DNA from: Bacillota bacterium
GTDB taxonomy: Bacteria; Bacillota; Clostridia; Acetivibrionales; DSM-27016
DNA: 64,000 nucleotides
Assembly: GCA_023390115.1 (NCBI GenBank)
Contig: JAEWDM010000022.1
Location: 372,001-436,000 of the forward strand
Direction: 5' to 3'
In this document: positions 26,928-35,271 of the stretch, in pieces
Layout: each line of letters begins with the position of its first letter
How positions within the stretch are numbered: position 1 is the first letter of the stretch
Translations under genes and position numbers: made by a program
Notes under the pieces: model-generated
Database searches by the model: none
What the model was told of the DNA's origin: nothing
The model's input: the letters and a program-made list of their open reading frames with translations, nothing else

Positions 26928-27800
26928 TTATACCCCCAACTCACAAATAATATTATTTATAGTTTCTTTTATAAATTTAGCGGCAGTCACAGGGGCGACC
27001 TTGCCGGGAAGTGACAGAGCCCATATTGCCTTTATCCCCATTGACTTTGCTTTTTCAAAATCTACTCCTCCGGGTTTGGAAGCCAAATCAATAATGAGGC
27101 AGTCACTCTTTAACTTGCTTAACGCATTTGTGTCAAGTATCATATAAGGAATAGTGTTAAAAATAACATCCATATCAGAAAGGCAGCTATTTAATTCATT
27201 TATAAAAACGGCGCTGAAGCCATAGCTTTTAATCCATGCCATATCGGAATATTTACGGGCTTCTATAAACACATTAGAGCCTATTCCATGCAGCATCTTG
27301 CCCAGAATTTTGCCTATTCTCCCAAAACCCAAAATCAAAGAATTACAGTCGTGAAGCGTTATCGGTATTTCCTCCATTGCAATCTGTATTGCCCCTTCTG
27401 CAGTGGGTATGGCGTTTAATACCGCCATTTCCTCCCTGTCCAGCAGGTCTATTGTATATACATTGTAAATTTCCGCAAGATGGGCTATTTTTTCGCCTAT
27501 CCTTCCGGCGATAAACAGTTGGTTTTTTGACATAATTTTAAATACTTCATTTATATGAATTTTTTCTGAATGGAACGGCGCATTAATGGTTTCATTGTCA
27601 TTAGAGCACGGTATGGGGCCAATTACAACCTCAGACTTAATGATTGCTTCTTCCAGTTCCTTGCTTTCATTCATCCCCATTTCAAACCCTGCATTATTGA
27701 AGCCATATATGTAAACCGTATTGCCATCGGCCATCAGTTGATTTGCCAGCTTTACGCTTCTTAAGTCGCCTCCGATAACAGTAAATATTTTATTCTTCAT
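26928..27800 (-). CDS. dpaA: Dipicolinate synthase subunit A (SpoVFA)
   Basis: The 290-residue NAD(P)-binding subunit of dipicolinate synthase. The N-terminal VIGGDLRSVKLANQLMADG and the central Rossmann segment LILGFGRIGKILGKML match the family, as does the C-terminal LIIDLASKPGGVDFEKAK block. With dpaB it converts hydroxytetrahydrodipicolinate to dipicolinate during sporulation. AGGGGGT lies upstream of the ATG. I see no convincing sigma-K promoter by eye. Confidence 0.95.
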   Translation of the reverse strand: MKNKIFTVIGGDLRSVKLANQLMADGNTVYIYGFNNAGFEMGMNESKELEEAIIKSEVVIGPIPCSNDNETINAPFHSEKIHINEVFKIMSKNQLFIAGRIGEKIAHLAEIYNVYTIDLLDREEMAVLNAIPTAEGAIQIAMEEIPITLHDCNSLILGFGRIGKILGKMLHGIGSNVFIEARKYSDMAWIKSYGFSAVFINELNSCLSDMDVIFNTIPYMILDTNALSKLKSDCLIIDLASKPGGVDFEKAKSMGIKAIWALSLPGKVAPVTAAKFIKETINNIICELGV

Positions 27801-27892
27801 ATAAGCTACCCCCTAAATACCTATTACAGCTAATACATATTATGTGAATTATATTGCCGGAGTGCTTGTACAAAAAAGCGTTTTATAGCTAA

Positions 27893-27943
27893 ACAGCCGA
27901 ACAAAGCCCTGGACCTTTGCTTATCAGGGCTTTGTTCGGCTGT
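27893..27943 (-). terminator. Strong terminator after the DUF2339 gene
   Basis: A perfect 19-base stem, ACAGCCGAACAAAGCCCTG with its reverse complement, around a 13-base loop. It lies just downstream of the DUF2339 gene on the minus strand; the T-rich sequence after it is short and interrupted. Confidence 0.8.
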
Positions 27944-28031
27944 ATTAAAGCTGTGACGGGATATTCTGTTTTTGCATCTTAAAGCCTTACGCCATGTGCA
28001 GCGTACTCAATCCTTACCGGGCTTTAATAAA

Positions 28032-30149
28032 TTATTGTGAATAGCTGCGGCTCAATTTATTGTAAATCAGGCTAATCAAAAAGCACAGACCTCCACCCGC
28101 TATCAGTGCAATAACTCTGGTAATGGAATTTTCCTGATTCAAATCTACAAATATGAATTTTGCCACCATTATAATAGTTAATACCAGTCCATATTGCCTT
28201 ATGCTCTTATTTCCAAGCCTGAATCCTGCCAATATGCTTATTATGGCTACTATCAACCCCGCTAAGCTGTATGCTGCGGATATCACATTTAAATCTGAAA
28301 ACGACCAGAGTATTGTCCATGTCAGCGTTAAATATTTTATAACAATCCATATCCCCGTTAATGTCTTGTTTCGCAGGTTTCCGGAAAGAATTGTCCTGCT
28401 TTGTATTAATGCAATGGCAATCGCAGCCAGTACAAATATAAGCTGCAGAAAAACCCTGTCCGCAAATGCTATTCCCTGCAATCCATAAAAATATAGCGCC
28501 GTTGAAAATAAATAGACTAAAGTCCGCATATTTTTATCATCTTCCAGGGTGTCATTTGTACCGAAGAATTTAAATTGTTCACTTTTCCAGTTCTTAAAAT
28601 AACCGGTTTTTAATAAAGCTATGACAGCAGCAACAGAAATTAAGTATCCGGCGGCGTTGTCAGTATATTTGCTCAGATATGGTACATTGATAAAGTCTAC
28701 AATATTGGATGGTATTCCAAAGCTGTTCATAATGATTACTGAGATCCCAATTATCTTTAAGGCGCTAATATATGCATATTTTCTTAAGCTTACGCATTCC
28801 CACAGCACATATATCATCAGTCCCAGTTGAATAATTCCGTAAACCGAGCATATCAAATTACCGGAATGACTGAAAATCAGGAAAAGCGAATCCAACAAAA
28901 TTATAAGTCCGGTTAATAATGACTGGCTTTCCCGTTTGAATACCTTCCCGCTTGCAACCAGCAACAATGCTACAATACTGATGCCGGCCGGCACTTTAAA
29001 CAATTCTATATTTATTAACATTGCGGCAACAGCCAATATGACTGCATAATATCTCGTCAGCCATTTTTCTATTGTCCTGTAAAAAATATTATTTAGTATA
29101 AACTGAATTAAATTGGCTATAAAAAACAGCATATAGCAGACCGCCGCGTTCAAATGGAGATAGTTATTATTTAAGTTGACTATAAACAGAATAGTTAATA
29201 TTGTTGTAAGAACACCAATTCCAATATATATGGGAAATGCATCCTTCTTGCCGATAATCTTATAAAAAATATTCATAAGCACGTATAATATAATAATTAC
29301 GGCACTCTGCCCGAAACAGCTTTCCAAAAGCCGCTGTGCTCCGAACAATCCGTCAAAATAGCACCATATTGATATCGAGGTGTAATTTAATATCGACAGA
29401 AGTATACTGGCTGTCAATTCCGCCCTATTACCGTTAAATGTCCTGTATATCATTACCGACGAAATACCGGTTGCAAATATTATCATTACCAGCAGCTCCA
29501 TATCCCCCTGCATAAGAACCAAGCCCAGCAGCAGCGCAATATAGCTGCCTATATATGCTATAATAGTCGTAAAAAACATATTGGTATACCGTGAAGAAAG
29601 TATGAAGAACACTGCCCATATTCCCGCCAGGAGGATGGAGGCATTATTTCCAATTAAATGAAATGCCAGATTGGCAGATAATATGGCAATGAAAAGTAAA
29701 CCGGCCCCTGTTCCAAGTATAATCGCCGTTATAGCATTCTTTTTTGTTCTTATAAGCCAAAAACCCAGAGCAGTCAGTATAATGCCTGCCAACGATATTA
29801 TCAGCAGTTTCATTTCCGGTGTTATTGTATTCCATATCAAGCCTATAAAGGAGATTGCACCTATGAAAATAAGCACTGCTGCCAGCGCACCTATCAGATA
29901 TTTCCCCACCAGCGCTTCCTTGTCCTTGCCCCTGCTATCCTGACCGTCTGCCTGCCTGTCTTTCTCACCCTGATGATTTGGTGCAAATTTAACAGGCTTA
30001 CTGTTTATTGCCCGGCCCTCCGCTAATATATTCCTTTCTGTTTCAAGTCTTACCGTTTTGGATTTTTCAGCCGCAGGTCTTCTTACAATGCTTTCTAAAT
30101 ACGCCACTCGTTGTTCAAGCTCAGTTATTCTCTCCTCTGGTGATTTCAT
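28032..30149 (-). CDS. DUF2339 family polytopic membrane protein
   Basis: About 705 residues. The N-terminus MKSPEERITELEQRVAYLES is a short coiled coil, then a charged linker, then more than 20 hydrophobic segments starting at LVGKYLIGALAAVLIFIGAI, typical of DUF2339. Function is unknown. I chose the ATG at 30149 with AAGGCGG upstream; the frame extends to 30215 but those residues do not resemble the family. It is a single-gene transcript with a strong terminator. Confidence 0.82.
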   Translation of the reverse strand: MKSPEERITELEQRVAYLESIVRRPAAEKSKTVRLETERNILAEGRAINSKPVKFAPNHQGEKDRQADGQDSRGKDKEALVGKYLIGALAAVLIFIGAISFIGLIWNTITPEMKLLIISLAGIILTALGFWLIRTKKNAITAIILGTGAGLLFIAILSANLAFHLIGNNASILLAGIWAVFFILSSRYTNMFFTTIIAYIGSYIALLLGLVLMQGDMELLVMIIFATGISSVMIYRTFNGNRAELTASILLSILNYTSISIWCYFDGLFGAQRLLESCFGQSAVIIILYVLMNIFYKIIGKKDAFPIYIGIGVLTTILTILFIVNLNNNYLHLNAAVCYMLFFIANLIQFILNNIFYRTIEKWLTRYYAVILAVAAMLINIELFKVPAGISIVALLLVASGKVFKRESQSLLTGLIILLDSLFLIFSHSGNLICSVYGIIQLGLMIYVLWECVSLRKYAYISALKIIGISVIIMNSFGIPSNIVDFINVPYLSKYTDNAAGYLISVAAVIALLKTGYFKNWKSEQFKFFGTNDTLEDDKNMRTLVYLFSTALYFYGLQGIAFADRVFLQLIFVLAAIAIALIQSRTILSGNLRNKTLTGIWIVIKYLTLTWTILWSFSDLNVISAAYSLAGLIVAIISILAGFRLGNKSIRQYGLVLTIIMVAKFIFVDLNQENSITRVIALIAGGGLCFLISLIYNKLSRSYSQ

Positions 30150-30327
30150 TCCGCACCGCCTTTTCATAGAGTTGCAATAACGCAGTTCAAACCTCTCACT
30201 AACATATTTTAACATCGCAAGCTTGCAATTACAATATTTATAATTAATTTTATATTACTGCAAGCATACGGAAACAGTGTGATTCAGAGCAAAAGCGTCA
30301 AGCAGAGGGCTCTATCCTAATATCAGC

Positions 30328-31581
30328 TTATATAAGCTTTTTTAAATCAATACTTTTTTTCAGTTTGCCTACGGCAGTAAAGCTTATGTTTGAAATATCA
30401 AAAATCCTTTCGACCACTTCCCACATGTCCTCCATATCGATCCTGTCAATTTTTGCAAGAACCTCCTCGGGAGAGCTGATGCTGCCCAGCATGAGCTCCG
30501 CCTTTCCTATACTGTTCATTCTGCTGCTGGTGCTCTCCAGACCCAGTATGTAATTTCCCTTTAGCTGCTCCTTTGATTTTATAAGCTCCTCTTTATTTAT
30601 TCCTGTTTTCTTCAGCCTGCTTATTTCTTCCGAAATCATAGGAATCACCTTATCTATATGCTTTGGATTCATGCCTGCATATATTGTGAAAAGTCCTGCC
30701 TTCTGATAAGAGGAGGGATAAGAATATATGGAATATACAAGCCCCTTTTCCTCTCTTATTCTCTGAAACAGCCTTGAGCTCATTCCGCCTCCTAAGATAT
30801 TGTTTATTGCCAGAAGCGTGTAAAGGCTGTCATTGCCATGTTCAATCCCCTCAAACCCCATACAGATATGAATTTGCTCAGTTTTCTTTTCCCTCGATTT
30901 CACACTGTTAATAAACTGAACCTTTTCATAATCCGCTCTTTTGGATATATCCGATCTCCAGCCTCCAAAGTACCTGTTTATGGTATCTAAAAGGTTATCG
31001 TCGTCAAAATTTCCGGCCACGGAAATAACCACGTTGGAGGGCGTGTAACTTAAAAGCATATATTTTCTTATGCAGACCTCGTCTATACTGTTAAGACTTT
31101 CCTCCACACCAAGGATAGGGTAGCCCAGGGGATCGCCCTCCCATACCGCCTCAGAAAGTATATCGTGCACCAGTTCCTCCGGGGAGTCCTCATACATGCC
31201 TATTTCTTCAAGTATAACCTTTCTTTCAACATCTATGTCCCTCTTATCAAACTTAGAATTGAAAAACATATCGGCCAGAACGTCCAGAGCAAACTCAAAA
31301 TGAGTATCCAGAGTCTTGGTATAATAGCATGTGCATTCCTTGCCTGTAAAGGCATTTAACTGCCCTCCGATATTGTCTATGCTCTCGGCAATGTCCTTCG
31401 CGCTTCTCCTCCCGGTACCCTTAAAAAGCATATGCTCAATAAAATGAGAAATGCCGTTGTTTTCTCTGCTTTCATTTCTTGACCCCGTACCGACCCATAT
31501 TCCTACAGACACAGAACGGACATGAGCTATTTTTTCACATACTACCCTAACACCGTTTTCTAATGCCAGCTTCCTAAACAT
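30328..31581 (-). CDS. M16 family zinc peptidase (YmxG-like)
   Basis: The 417-residue protein has the inverted zinc motif H-x-x-E-H in ISHFIEHMLFKGT and the downstream catalytic glutamate region, characteristic of processing-peptidase/insulinase M16 proteins. The C-terminal half holds the second M16 domain (RIREEKGLVYSIYSYPSSY). Its position immediately downstream of pnp is the same as ymxG/mlpA in Bacillus. Substrate unknown. Confidence 0.9.
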   Translation of the reverse strand: MFRKLALENGVRVVCEKIAHVRSVSVGIWVGTGSRNESRENNGISHFIEHMLFKGTGRRSAKDIAESIDNIGGQLNAFTGKECTCYYTKTLDTHFEFALDVLADMFFNSKFDKRDIDVERKVILEEIGMYEDSPEELVHDILSEAVWEGDPLGYPILGVEESLNSIDEVCIRKYMLLSYTPSNVVISVAGNFDDDNLLDTINRYFGGWRSDISKRADYEKVQFINSVKSREKKTEQIHICMGFEGIEHGNDSLYTLLAINNILGGGMSSRLFQRIREEKGLVYSIYSYPSSYQKAGLFTIYAGMNPKHIDKVIPMISEEISRLKKTGINKEELIKSKEQLKGNYILGLESTSSRMNSIGKAELMLGSISSPEEVLAKIDRIDMEDMWEVVERIFDISNISFTAVGKLKKSIDLKKLI

Positions 31582-31608
31582 AATTCCTCCACACGCACCA
31601 ATGCAAAT

Positions 31609-31647
31609 GGGGACATTCCCTGCAAATACTGCTTCAAGGAATGTCCC
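31609..31647. repeat. Palindrome between pnp and the M16 peptidase gene
   Basis: GGGGACATTCC and GGAATGTCCC are inverted around an 18-base loop. It may stabilise the 3' end of the pnp message, or be a dispersed palindrome of the same general type as that at 9894-9960 (both have GGGGAC/GTCCCC-like ends). Confidence 0.55.
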
Positions 31648-31669
31648 GTATCAGTAACTCACTCCGTTA

Positions 31670-33793
31670 TTATTGGTTATTGCCTTCCTGCCGGGCTGCC
31701 TCCTGCTCTGCCATTGCATCACGCCTTGAAAGGTTTATCCTTCCCTGCCTGTCTATCTCCATTACCTTTACAAGTATTTCATCTCCAACCTTTACTATAT
31801 CCTCAACCTTCTCCACTCTTTTTTTATCAAGCTTGGAAATATGAACAAGGCCCTCCTTACCTGGAAGGAACTCTACAAAGGCTCCGAAATTCATTATCCT
31901 TACTACCTTGCCCATAAATATCTCTCCGGGCTGGATCTCCTTTGCTATACCCTCTATTATCTTAATAGCCTTATTTCCTGCGGCGGCATCGGAGGTGGAT
32001 ACAAACACCTTTCCATCATCCTCAATGTCAATCTTTACTCCGGTCTCCGCAATAATTCTGTTTATCATCTTTCCGCCCGGTCCGATGACATCTCTTATTT
32101 TATCGGGATCTATCGAGGTTGTGAGTATTTTAGGAGCATATGGCGACATTTCATTTCTGGGAGAAGCAATGGTCTTTAATATAACCTCGTCTATTATTTT
32201 TTCCCTGCCTCTTTTGGTCAGGTCAAAGGCCTGCTTTATAATTTCCTCACTCAGCCCGTCTACCTTTATATCCATCTGAATGGCAGTAATACCTGCCTTT
32301 GTTCCGGCCACCTTAAAATCCATGTCTCCGAAGAAGTCCTCTATCCCCTGAATATCCATAAAGGTTTTAAACCTGTCGGGATTGTGCTCATCGATGACAA
32401 GCCCTGCTGAAATACCTGCTACAGGATTCTTTATAGGCACTCCGGCATCCATAAGCGCAAGAGTGCTTCCGCACACGCTTCCCTGAGACGTGGATCCGTT
32501 TGACATGAGGACTTCCGATACAAGCCTTATTGCATAAGGAAACTCCTGCTCATCGGGTATAACAGGCTCTAAAGCCCTCTCTGCCAATGCGCCGTGCCCG
32601 ATCTCCCTCCTGCCCGGGCCCCTGGAGGTCTTTGCTTCACCCACGCTGTAGCCCGGAAAGTTGTAGTGGTGCATATACCTTTTTGTTTCCTCTTCATCCA
32701 GGCCGTCAAGCATCTGTACATCACCCAGCGCGCCTAAGGTAACAATTGTAAGCACCTGTGTCTGGCCCCTTGCAAAAAGTCCCGAGCCGTGAGTTCTTGG
32801 CAGTACTCCAACCTCAGCGGACAGCGGCCTTATCTCATCAAGCGCTCTTCCGTCCACCCTTTTTCCTTCTTCTAAAATATACTCTCTTACAACCTTCTTC
32901 TCAAGCTTATAAACCGCATCGGACAATATTGAGCCCATGTCCGGATATGTCTCCTCAAAATTGCTCCTTACTTCCTCAGTAAGCTTAGAAACCTTATCGT
33001 CGCGTTCCTGCTTGTCGACAGCCAGAACAGCCTCTCTCATTCTTTCATATGCAAAATCCTTAACCGCTTTGAACATGTCCTCCGGAACTTCACACGAATT
33101 ATATTCAAATTTAGGCTTTCCGACCTCTTTTACTATGCCCTCGATAAACTCGACAACTTTTTTGATTTCCTCATGCCCTTTTTTAATAGCATCAAACATA
33201 ACACTGTCGGGAACCTCGTCCGCTCCCGCCTCTATCATGGTTATTTTTCCCTTTGTGGCAGCAAGCGTCACATACATCCGGCTCTTTTCCCTTTGAGCCG
33301 AATTCGGGTTTATAACCACCTCGCCGTCAACCAGCCCTAAAACTACTCCTCCGATGGGCCCATTAAAGGGTATATCCGATATTGACAGCGCCGCCGATGC
33401 GCCTATCATTGCGGCAATCTCAGGGGAATTGTCCTGCTCAACAGACAGAACGGTATTTACAACCGTTACGTCATTCCTCAAATCCTTTGGGAACAACGGT
33501 CTTATAGGCCTGTCTATATTCCTTGAGGTAAGCACTGCTTTTTCCGAGGGCTTTCCCTCTCTTTTAATAAATCCTCCGGGGATCTTTCCTACGGAATATA
33601 ATCTTTCCTCATAGTCCACACTTAACGGAAAGAAATCTATCCCCTCTCTGGGAGAGGATGACGCTGTTGCAGCGGAAAGCACCACGGTATCGCCATATCT
33701 CACCAACACAGAGCCGTTGGCCAACTGTGCCAGCTTTCCGGTTTCAATCGTTAAAGTTCTCCCCGCCAGATTCATACTGAAATTTTTACTCAT
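31670..33793 (-). CDS. pnp: Polynucleotide phosphorylase
   Basis: PNPase of 707 residues, a 3'-5' phosphorolytic exoribonuclease of the RNA degradosome. It shows two RNase PH domains (AARTL-type N-terminus; SDPRGPG-like GEAKTSRGPGRREIGHGALAERAL in the second core), the helical linker, a KH domain (IRDVIGPGGKMINRIIAETG) and an S1 domain (GEIFMGKVVRIMNFGAFVEF). GGAGG precedes the ATG. It lies downstream of rpsO, the universal arrangement. Confidence 0.97.
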   Translation of the reverse strand: MSKNFSMNLAGRTLTIETGKLAQLANGSVLVRYGDTVVLSAATASSSPREGIDFFPLSVDYEERLYSVGKIPGGFIKREGKPSEKAVLTSRNIDRPIRPLFPKDLRNDVTVVNTVLSVEQDNSPEIAAMIGASAALSISDIPFNGPIGGVVLGLVDGEVVINPNSAQREKSRMYVTLAATKGKITMIEAGADEVPDSVMFDAIKKGHEEIKKVVEFIEGIVKEVGKPKFEYNSCEVPEDMFKAVKDFAYERMREAVLAVDKQERDDKVSKLTEEVRSNFEETYPDMGSILSDAVYKLEKKVVREYILEEGKRVDGRALDEIRPLSAEVGVLPRTHGSGLFARGQTQVLTIVTLGALGDVQMLDGLDEEETKRYMHHYNFPGYSVGEAKTSRGPGRREIGHGALAERALEPVIPDEQEFPYAIRLVSEVLMSNGSTSQGSVCGSTLALMDAGVPIKNPVAGISAGLVIDEHNPDRFKTFMDIQGIEDFFGDMDFKVAGTKAGITAIQMDIKVDGLSEEIIKQAFDLTKRGREKIIDEVILKTIASPRNEMSPYAPKILTTSIDPDKIRDVIGPGGKMINRIIAETGVKIDIEDDGKVFVSTSDAAAGNKAIKIIEGIAKEIQPGEIFMGKVVRIMNFGAFVEFLPGKEGLVHISKLDKKRVEKVEDIVKVGDEILVKVMEIDRQGRINLSRRDAMAEQEAARQEGNNQ

Positions 33794-33821
33794 ATTTTCA
33801 TGCCTCCTTCTGTATTTAAAC

Positions 33822-33922
33822 TACAGACTGTAGCATGTAGATTCTGCGGCAAAAAGGGCTTCTCGCCCGGAAATTTCAATATACATACCTTTGCCGTACA
33901 ATCTACCTTCTACTGACTGCAG
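33822..33922 (-). promoter_or_regulatory. Long stem-loop in the pnp 5' leader
   Basis: Three successive segments pair across about 100 bases: CTACAGACTGTAG with CTACTGACTGCAG (10 of 13 positions), GTAGATT with AATCTAC, and CGGCAAA with TTTGCCG. A small GGGC/GCCC hairpin lies inside. It sits 30 bases upstream of the pnp start. In Enterobacteria PNPase autoregulates through an RNase III-cleaved leader stem; a similar role here is inference. Confidence 0.55.
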
Positions 33923-34033
33923 CTTTTTTATATATAAAATAGTATTACTCAAACTATATGTGCATTATTAAACCAAAAAATTCATCATTCATTAACAACC
34001 TAAAACAAGCATGTCTATATTATAGACATAAAA

Positions 34034-34060
34034 TAATGAGCGGAGTCCCTCCGCTCATTA
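34034..34060 (-). terminator. Terminator after rpsO
   Basis: TAATGAGCGGAG and CTCCGCTCATTA form a 12-base stem around TCC, abutting the rpsO stop codon, followed on the minus strand by TTTTATG. It would separate rpsO from pnp at least partly. Confidence 0.8.
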
Positions 34061-34324
34061 TTATTTTCTTAAATTCAATTTACCGATAATTGTGCGGTAT
34101 CTCTCAATATCGTTATCCTGGAGATAATTCAGCAGTCCTCTTCTCTGACCAACCATCTTAAGCAGTCCTCTTCTGGAATGGTGATCCTTTTTATGCTCCT
34201 TCAAATGATCATTCAAATGGTTGATCCTTTCTGTAAGAATTGCAACCTGAACCTCGGGAGAACCTGTATCGTTCTCGTGAAGCTTATACTTCGCTATTAT
34301 TTCCTGCTTTAATTCCTTTACCAT
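34061..34324 (-). CDS. rpsO: 30S ribosomal protein S15
   Basis: The 87-residue protein begins MVKELKQEIIAKYKLHENDT and contains GSPEVQVAILTERINHLNDH and KKDHHSRRGLLKMVGQRRGLLNYL, all diagnostic of S15, which binds the 16S rRNA central domain. The ATG at 34324 follows a perfect AGGAGG; the frame upstream to 34384 is leader sequence. The leader (34325-34415) contains a CCGG-rich hairpin that could be an S15 autoregulatory site. Confidence 0.97.
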   Translation of the reverse strand: MVKELKQEIIAKYKLHENDTGSPEVQVAILTERINHLNDHLKEHKKDHHSRRGLLKMVGQRRGLLNYLQDNDIERYRTIIGKLNLRK

Positions 34325-34415
34325 AAAAATCCTCCTTTTTTTTAATCGCCGTAAGCCCGGTAGTCGGCCGGAGTTTTCCAACAACCCAGCAAACGGTTAT
34401 AACTCGCACTAAAGT

Positions 34416-34444
34416 ATTTTAGCATATCCAATTGTAATTGTAAA
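34416..34444 (-). promoter_or_regulatory. Sigma-A promoter of rpsO
   Basis: On the minus strand TTTACA (34439-34444) and TAAAAT (34416-34421) are separated by exactly 17 bp, with TATGC just before the -10 element. Transcription would start near 34409. Confidence 0.8.
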
Positions 34445-34539
34445 TAAAAAATTCATTCATACAGATTTGGATTAACAGAACAATTTGATGTGAAATAGAA
34501 TATTATGTTAATAAAGTATTTATAGCGGAGGAATATATT

Positions 34540-34764
34540 ATGAACAACAAGCCTAATGTAAACGCCGTACAAAATATTATGAATACCCAGCCTTGTATTT
34601 ATATTCCCTTTATGCCTGCAATGCCGCAATTGGCTCATGCATATGTTCCCTTTCAAACTATAAGCTGCTTATATAAGCCTATGGAGGGCTTGAAGAGGGG
34701 GACGATTTTTCCTGAGCTTGATATGCCGTACGGTGCCAATCCCGAGTATACAGTGGATGCTTGA
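34540..34764 (+). CDS. cotJA: Spore coat-associated protein CotJA
   Basis: A 74-residue protein with the family pattern: CIYIPFMPAMPQLAHAYVPF, then LYKPMEGLKRGTIFPEL and a short tail. CotJA is deposited in the spore coat together with CotJC. GGAGG lies ahead of the ATG. It is the first gene of cotJABC, which is normally under mother-cell sigma-E control; a CATACAGATT box near 34459 resembles a sigma-E -10 but I could not find a convincing -35. Confidence 0.9.
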   Translation: MNNKPNVNAVQNIMNTQPCIYIPFMPAMPQLAHAYVPFQTISCLYKPMEGLKRGTIFPELDMPYGANPEYTVDA

Positions 34765-34792
34765 TAACAGCTAAAAGCAAGGAGGTATTTAT

Positions 34793-35041
34793 ATGGACTT
34801 AAACCGTGAAAAAATGTTAAAGGAAGTAATGGCGGCTGACTTTACGGTAATTGATTTAAACCTGTATCTTAACACCCACCCCTGCGAGCAGAAAACCATA
34901 ATGTTTTACAATGCCGCGGTGCAAAGAGCAAAATTTTTAAGAGACAGCTTTGAAAGAATGTATGGCCCCCTTACCCTTTTTACCTGTATGAGATGTCCAT
35001 GGCCGTGGATAGAAAGCCCCTGGCCGTGGGAAAAGCAATAA
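34793..35041 (+). CDS. cotJB: Spore coat protein CotJB
   Basis: An 82-residue member of the CotJB family. Recognisable are the N-terminal LKEVMAADFTVIDLNLYLNT, the central Asn/Tyr-rich part, and the C-terminal CMRCPWPWIESPWPWEKQ. AAGGAGG lies upstream. It is needed with CotJA for coat assembly of CotJC in Bacillus. Confidence 0.92.
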   Translation: MDLNREKMLKEVMAADFTVIDLNLYLNTHPCEQKTIMFYNAAVQRAKFLRDSFERMYGPLTLFTCMRCPWPWIESPWPWEKQ

Positions 35042-35080
35042 GCTTATATTTTTTTAAATTTTATATAAGGAGGCTTTATA

Positions 35081-35263
35081 ATGTGGATTTATGAAAAAAA
35101 GTTGGAATACCCAATCAAAATAAAATGTCCTAATCCCCGAATGGCAAAGTATATTATTACGCAGTACGGCGGGCCGGATGGGGAGCTCGCGGCATCTATC
35201 CGCTATCTCAGCCAGAGGTTCAGTATGCCTACAAACGAGGCAAAGGGCATATTGACTAAATGA
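35081..35263 (+). pseudogene. cotJC: CotJC, 5' part only (interrupted by an integrated element)
   Basis: CotJC is a manganese-catalase-like spore coat protein of about 190 residues. Only the first ~58 native residues remain: MWIYEKKLEYPIKIKCPNPR, then IITQYGGPDGELAASIRYLS and MPTNEAKGIL. The frame then runs into T-K-stop inside the element. AAGGAGG precedes the ATG. The normal continuation (N-D-I-G-S-E) is found 20.8 kb away at 56008. Without excision the cell makes no functional CotJC from this copy. Confidence 0.92.
35237..35255 (+). repeat. Left attachment core (attL) in cotJC
   Basis: GAGGCAAAGGGCATATTGA, 19 bp, is repeated exactly in direct orientation at 56008-56026. Both copies encode E-A-K-G-I-L in the cotJC frame. 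The serine recombinase gene begins 17 bp to the right. Confidence 0.85.
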
Positions 35264-35271
35264 ATACAGGG

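Noticed and set aside
31609..31647. Insertion-sequence ends
   Set aside because: The palindrome has no transposase nearby and no flanking target duplication, so it is listed only as a repeat.
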